A DNA stretch of 17,251 nt from VFZS01 sp964353255. Its GTDB lineage: Bacteria > Acidobacteriota > Terriglobia > Bryobacterales > Bryobacteraceae. Shown here one piece after another: positions 15,468 to 17,251 of the stretch. Position numbers and translations under genes: made by a program. The notes under the pieces were generated by a model, which worked only from the letters and a program-made list of their open reading frames with translations, searched no databases and was not told the DNA's origin. Position 1 is the stretch's first letter. Each line of letters opens with the position of its first letter. The stretch lies in contig CAYGVJ010000111.1 of the NCBI GenBank assembly GCA_964353255.1, forward strand, positions 1 to 17,251, given 5' to 3'.

Positions 15468-15985
15468 AGCGGGCGGCGGGAGTCGCGGCGGCCCTGGTGG
15501 CGGCGCTGGTCTTTGGCTGCGGCTACCATGTGGCGGGGCGCGCCGACCTGCTGCCCAAGCGCATCCAGACCATCGCCATACCGGCCTTCGGCAACGTGAC
15601 GATCCGCCACCGCCTGACCGAGCGGCTGCCCGCGGCGCTGACACACGAGTTCATCTCCCGCACGCGGTATCAGATAGTGCCTGACCCGAAGACCGCCGAC
15701 GCCGTGCTGGAAGGCGCCGTGGTGAACTACTCGGCCTACCCGGTGATCTTCGATCCGGCCACCGGCCGCGCCAGCACCGTGCAGATCACCGTCGTCCTGC
15801 AAGTGACGCTGCGCGAGCGCGCCACGGGGAACGTCTTGTTCACCCAGCCCGGCCTGGAGGTGCGCGAGCGTTACGAGATCAGCGTGGACCAGCGCGCCTA
15901 TCTCGAAGAGAGCGACGTGGCCCTGGAGCGGGCCAGCCGGGAGGTGGCCCGCCGGGTGGTGAGCGCCATCCTGGAGGGCTTCTGA
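15464..15985 (+). CDS. lptE: LPS-assembly lipoprotein LptE
   Basis: The outer-membrane lipoprotein that plugs LptD and helps insert lipopolysaccharide. The 173-residue protein begins with a lipoprotein signal peptide ending VFGC, making C19 the lipidated residue, followed by GYHVAGRADLLPKRIQTIAI, the typical LptE opening. The middle contains FGNVTIRHRLTERLPAALTH and VPDPKTADAVLEGAVVNY, and the C-terminus has ERASREVARRVVSAILEGF, as in the family. Length fits. Its start overlaps the preceding stop (ATGA) and its stop overlaps the holA start (TGATG). In E. coli lptE also lies just upstream of holA, which supports both calls. Confidence 0.9.
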   Translation: MKRAAGVAAALVAALVFGCGYHVAGRADLLPKRIQTIAIPAFGNVTIRHRLTERLPAALTHEFISRTRYQIVPDPKTADAVLEGAVVNYSAYPVIFDPATGRASTVQITVVLQVTLRERATGNVLFTQPGLEVRERYEISVDQRAYLEESDVALERASREVARRVVSAILEGF

Positions 15986-17049
15986 TGAGCCCGCGGGAAT
16001 TCCTCGCCCACCTGCGCCAGCCGGAACTGAAGCCCGCCTACCTGTTCCTGGGGCCGGAGCCTTACCAGCGCGACTATTGTCGCAAGGCCCTGATCGAGCG
16101 GGTGCTGCCGGATGCGGAACAGCGCGAAGAGGGCCTGGAACGCTGCGACCTCCAGGAGACCTCGCTGGCCAGGGTGATCGACGACGCCTGTTCGCTTTCC
16201 CTGTTCGTCACCCAGCGTTTGATCTGGGTCTCGAGCGCCGAGGCGGCGCTGCCGCGCGCGCGGGCGGCGGCCGAGGGCGAGCAGCCGGAAACGCGCGGCG
16301 ATGGCGAGGCGCTGGCCAGATACCTGGCGGACCCCACGCCGAGCGTGGCGATGGTCTTCGAGTCGACGCGCTATCAACTGGAGGGTGACGACAAGAAAAA
16401 GGTCGATCGCATTCGCGGTTTCTACGCGGCAGTGCCGGCCGTAGTCGAGTTTGCGCCACTGGCCGGGCCGCAGGCGCGCGCCTTCGCCGAGACCCTGGCC
16501 CGGCGCGCCGGGCTGGAAATCGGTGCGGCGGAGCTGGATCTGCTGGTGGAGTCGCTGGGCGGGGAAGCGGCGCGGATCGCCGCCGAGATCGACAAGCTCC
16601 AGCTCTGGGCGGCCTCCGGCCAGACGGTCGGCGCCCGCGAGATTGCCGAACTGGTTCCCGACGCGCGCGCCACCACCGTCTTCGCTCTGGTCAATGCTCT
16701 GGGGCGCCACGACCGGCTACGCGCTCTGGACGTGCTGGAGACGCTCGTCCGCCAGAGCGAGTACCTTCCGCTGGCGCTCAGCTTTCTGGCCGCGCAGTTC
16801 CGGGCGGCGCTGGCCGCCAAGGAAGCCGGGCTGCGGAGCGCGCAGCAGATCCGGGCTTACCTGTCGGGTCTAGGGATGACGGTCTGGCCGTCCAAGGCCG
16901 AGCAGATCTGCCAGACCGTGGCGGCGTTCTCACGGCCGGAGATCAGCGCGGCCATCGAGAACATTTTCCGGGCCGACCGCGGCCTGCGGGACGCCCGTCC
17001 CGACGACCGCGTGGTGATGGAGGATTTCATCCTGCGGTTGACTGGGTAG
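15985..17049 (+). CDS. holA: DNA polymerase III delta subunit
   Basis: Clamp-loader delta subunit, which opens the beta sliding clamp during replication. The 354-residue protein begins with PAYLFLGPEPYQRDYCRKAL, the family N-terminus. It continues with the delta-type segments VFESTRYQLEGDDKKKVDRI and AELDLLVESLGGEAARIAAE followed by IDKLQL, and finishes with the helical collar domain (YLPLALSFLAAQFRAALAAK onward). As expected for delta it lacks a P-loop. The start overlaps the lptE stop by one base. It is the last gene of the operon and converges on a minus-strand gene about 60 bp further on. No intrinsic terminator was seen in that gap. Confidence 0.9.
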   Translation: MSPREFLAHLRQPELKPAYLFLGPEPYQRDYCRKALIERVLPDAEQREEGLERCDLQETSLARVIDDACSLSLFVTQRLIWVSSAEAALPRARAAAEGEQPETRGDGEALARYLADPTPSVAMVFESTRYQLEGDDKKKVDRIRGFYAAVPAVVEFAPLAGPQARAFAETLARRAGLEIGAAELDLLVESLGGEAARIAAEIDKLQLWAASGQTVGAREIAELVPDARATTVFALVNALGRHDRLRALDVLETLVRQSEYLPLALSFLAAQFRAALAAKEAGLRSAQQIRAYLSGLGMTVWPSKAEQICQTVAAFSRPEISAAIENIFRADRGLRDARPDDRVVMEDFILRLTG

Positions 17050-17111
17050 GTGCAATGCTCTTCAGTCTGCGTGCGTCGGCATGAGAAGCAGTGAAATCGG
17101 CCGCGCCAGGG

Positions 17112-17251
17112 TCAGGGCAGAGTCTGCGGCGCCATCTCCTCGCTCCCGGCGTGAGGATCCGATATCCTTTCGAGCAGAGAGAGGGCTCGCCGGAACGTCA
17201 GCAAGTGGGCTTCCATGGCCTTGCAAGCTTTTTCCGGGTCCCGCTGGATGA
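17112..17251 (-). CDS. C-terminal end of a probable GntR/FadR-type (FCD-domain) regulator, partial
   Basis: The minus strand is open from the right window edge to a TGA at 17112-17114 and encodes about 45 residues starting IQRDPEKACKAMEAHLLTFR. The pattern of a charged turn followed by A-x-x-A-M-x-x-H-L and then more helix resembles the last helices of FCD-domain GntR-family transcription factors, where the His helps bind metal or ligand. The DNA-binding domain would lie outside the window. The tail after the helix (SDPHAGSEEMAPQTLP) is not diagnostic. The call rests on one short motif and could be wrong. Confidence 0.45.
   Translation of the reverse strand, partial: IQRDPEKACKAMEAHLLTFRRALSLLERISDPHAGSEEMAPQTLP

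Noticed and set aside
17050..17111. Gap between holA and the minus-strand gene, examined for a terminator
   Set aside because: No stem followed by a T-run could be seen.

Overview
The window is high-GC DNA most consistent with a soil- or sediment-type acidobacterium near the Bryobacterales/Solibacter group. This is inferred from gene content: a very large TonB-dependent receptor with an N-terminal carboxypeptidase-regulatory-like domain, a PEP-CTERM protein, several exported sugar-active enzymes with Sec or Tat signals, an IS1380-type transposase, and a Gram-negative lptE. No rRNA, tRNA or CRISPR array was seen.

Layout. Positions 1-1183 hold the 5' part of a decayed IS1380-family element on the minus strand. 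Its transposase has two frameshifts and two 24-bp insertions. Positions 1260-6744 hold three predicted exported glycoside hydrolases: a GH28-like enzyme (minus) divergent from a GH31 enzyme (plus), which converges on a GH9 enzyme (minus). Positions 6745-7028 are non-coding and contain a MITE-like palindromic element bounded by an 11-bp direct repeat. Next comes a PEP-CTERM surface protein (7029-7715), an 80-bp relic of a second TonB-dependent receptor gene (7729-7817), and a strong-looking promoter ahead of the intact 1129-residue receptor (7980-11369). A perfect 13-bp-stem hairpin separates this from a Tat-exported enolase-superfamily enzyme (11466-12803).

From 12894 to 17049 the character changes to a tight, mostly overlapping housekeeping operon: psd and pssA (phosphatidylethanolamine synthesis), a semialdehyde-dehydrogenase-like protein lacking the catalytic cysteine, lptE (LPS export) and holA (DNA polymerase III delta). 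The right edge holds the C-terminal end of a probable GntR/FCD-type regulator on the minus strand.

How the genes may work together: the GH28, GH31 and GH9 enzymes would attack plant cell-wall polysaccharide outside the cytoplasm, the TonB-dependent receptor could import products, and the enolase-superfamily protein could act on a sugar acid. No SusD-like partner is present and the genes are not one operon, so this functional link is inference from proximity. I did not find a convincing new multi-gene system. The most unusual signals are the paired 24-bp double-hairpin insertions in the transposase, the MITE-like element, the G-tract inside the receptor promoter, and the cysteine-less dehydrogenase paralogue.
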